From the NCBI GenBank assembly GCA_030951095.1, contig JAUZQI010000152.1, forward strand, positions 1 to 21,019: a DNA stretch of 21,019 bases. The letters run 5' to 3'. The DNA comes from Mariprofundus sp. GTDB taxonomy: Bacteria > Pseudomonadota > Zetaproteobacteria > Mariprofundales > Mariprofundaceae. Position 1 is the first letter of the stretch. Every line of letters begins with the position of its first letter. The notes beneath the pieces are model-generated. The model did not search any database, had not been told where the DNA came from, and saw only the letters and a program-made list of their open reading frames with translations. The position numbers and the translations under genes are program-made. This document shows positions 20,881 to 21,019 of the stretch, in pieces.

Positions 20881-21019
20881 ATGCCAAAAATCGCAATCGT
20901 CCAAGAATCTTCTGTATTGCTGGATCGTGAAAAAACAATTGAAAAAGCAGTTCTTATGATTGAGCAGGCAGTTGCCAATGGTGCAGAGCTGGTGGTTTTT
21001 CCAGAGGCGTTTATTTCTG
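20881..21019 (+). CDS. Carbon-nitrogen hydrolase (nitrilase family), N-terminal part
   Basis: The 46 codons before the window edge read MPKIAIVQESSVLLDREKTI and on to ELVVFPEAFIS. The pattern 'VAxVQxxxVxxDxxxTxxKAxxxIxxAxxxGAxLVVFPE' is the start of the nitrilase superfamily, and the glutamate of FPEAF is the first member of its Glu-Lys-Cys catalytic triad. AAGGGG (20867-20872) is placed eight bases ahead of the ATG. The wording 'FPEAFI' fits true nitrilases or related aliphatic amidases, but the Lys and Cys lie beyond the window and the subfamily cannot be fixed. Confidence 0.88.
   Translation, partial: MPKIAIVQESSVLLDREKTIEKAVLMIEQAVANGAELVVFPEAFIS

Noticed and set aside
1..21019. CRISPR array or known defence system
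   Set aside because: No regularly spaced direct repeats and no cas, restriction-modification or toxin-antitoxin genes were seen.

Overview
The window looks like a chromosomal segment of a Pseudomonadota bacterium, probably a gammaproteobacterium or a close relative such as a zetaproteobacterium. The main reason is the long minus-strand run pheA-hisC-tyrA-aroA-cmk-rpsA-ihfB-lapA-lapB-pyrF-dgt, the 'aromatic supraoperon' order of such genomes, together with IHF beta and the LapA/LapB lipopolysaccharide-control pair. tyrA and aroA are separate here, unlike the fused pseudomonad version. The genus cannot be fixed from the sequence alone.

Region 1 (1-2334) is accessory. It opens with the last 30 codons of a gene resembling NorD/CbbO-type VWA proteins, a hairpin terminator, and an inward-facing VF530-type small DNA-binding protein. 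A REP-associated (Y1, HUH) transposase follows, inside an element bounded by inverted repeats that overlap both ends of its reading frame. Directly after the element lies a second, diverged copy of the same VWA gene tail, followed five bases later by a GTG-started methyltransferase. The insert therefore separates a methyltransferase from what was probably its upstream partner.

Region 2 (2335-6084, plus strand) holds a 363-base gene-free stretch, then a PilZ protein translationally coupled to a membrane-bound class III adenylate cyclase. These are followed by a FmdB-type zinc-ribbon protein with a Cys-rich tail, a guanine/cytidine-deaminase-family enzyme, and an exported formylglycine-generating-enzyme-fold protein.

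Region 3 (6046-8880) holds a minus-strand phosphotransferase/P-loop kinase fusion whose end overlaps the preceding convergent gene by 39 bases. It also holds a two-CBS protein, ribosomal protein S20 (rpsT, plus strand, GTG start), and a complete tRNA-Asn(GTT) with encoded CCA and its own terminator.

Region 4 (8998-20406, minus strand) is the supraoperon. It joins phenylalanine, tyrosine, histidine and shikimate-pathway enzymes to CMP kinase, ribosomal protein S1, IHF beta, LPS control, pyrimidine synthesis and a dGTPase. Most junctions are 4-8 base overlaps. The hisC-tyrA and pheA-hisC spacers are exceptions and carry dispersed-repeat-like DNA. The S1 protein has a roughly 97-residue acidic N-terminal extension and a lysine-rich C-terminal tail.

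Region 5 (20407-21019, plus strand) has a possibly 5'-truncated small membrane ORF and the start of a nitrilase-family gene.

I did not find a clearly new defence or mobile system. The most unusual structures are the duplicated gene tail around the transposase, the PilZ-cyclase pair, and the extended S1.
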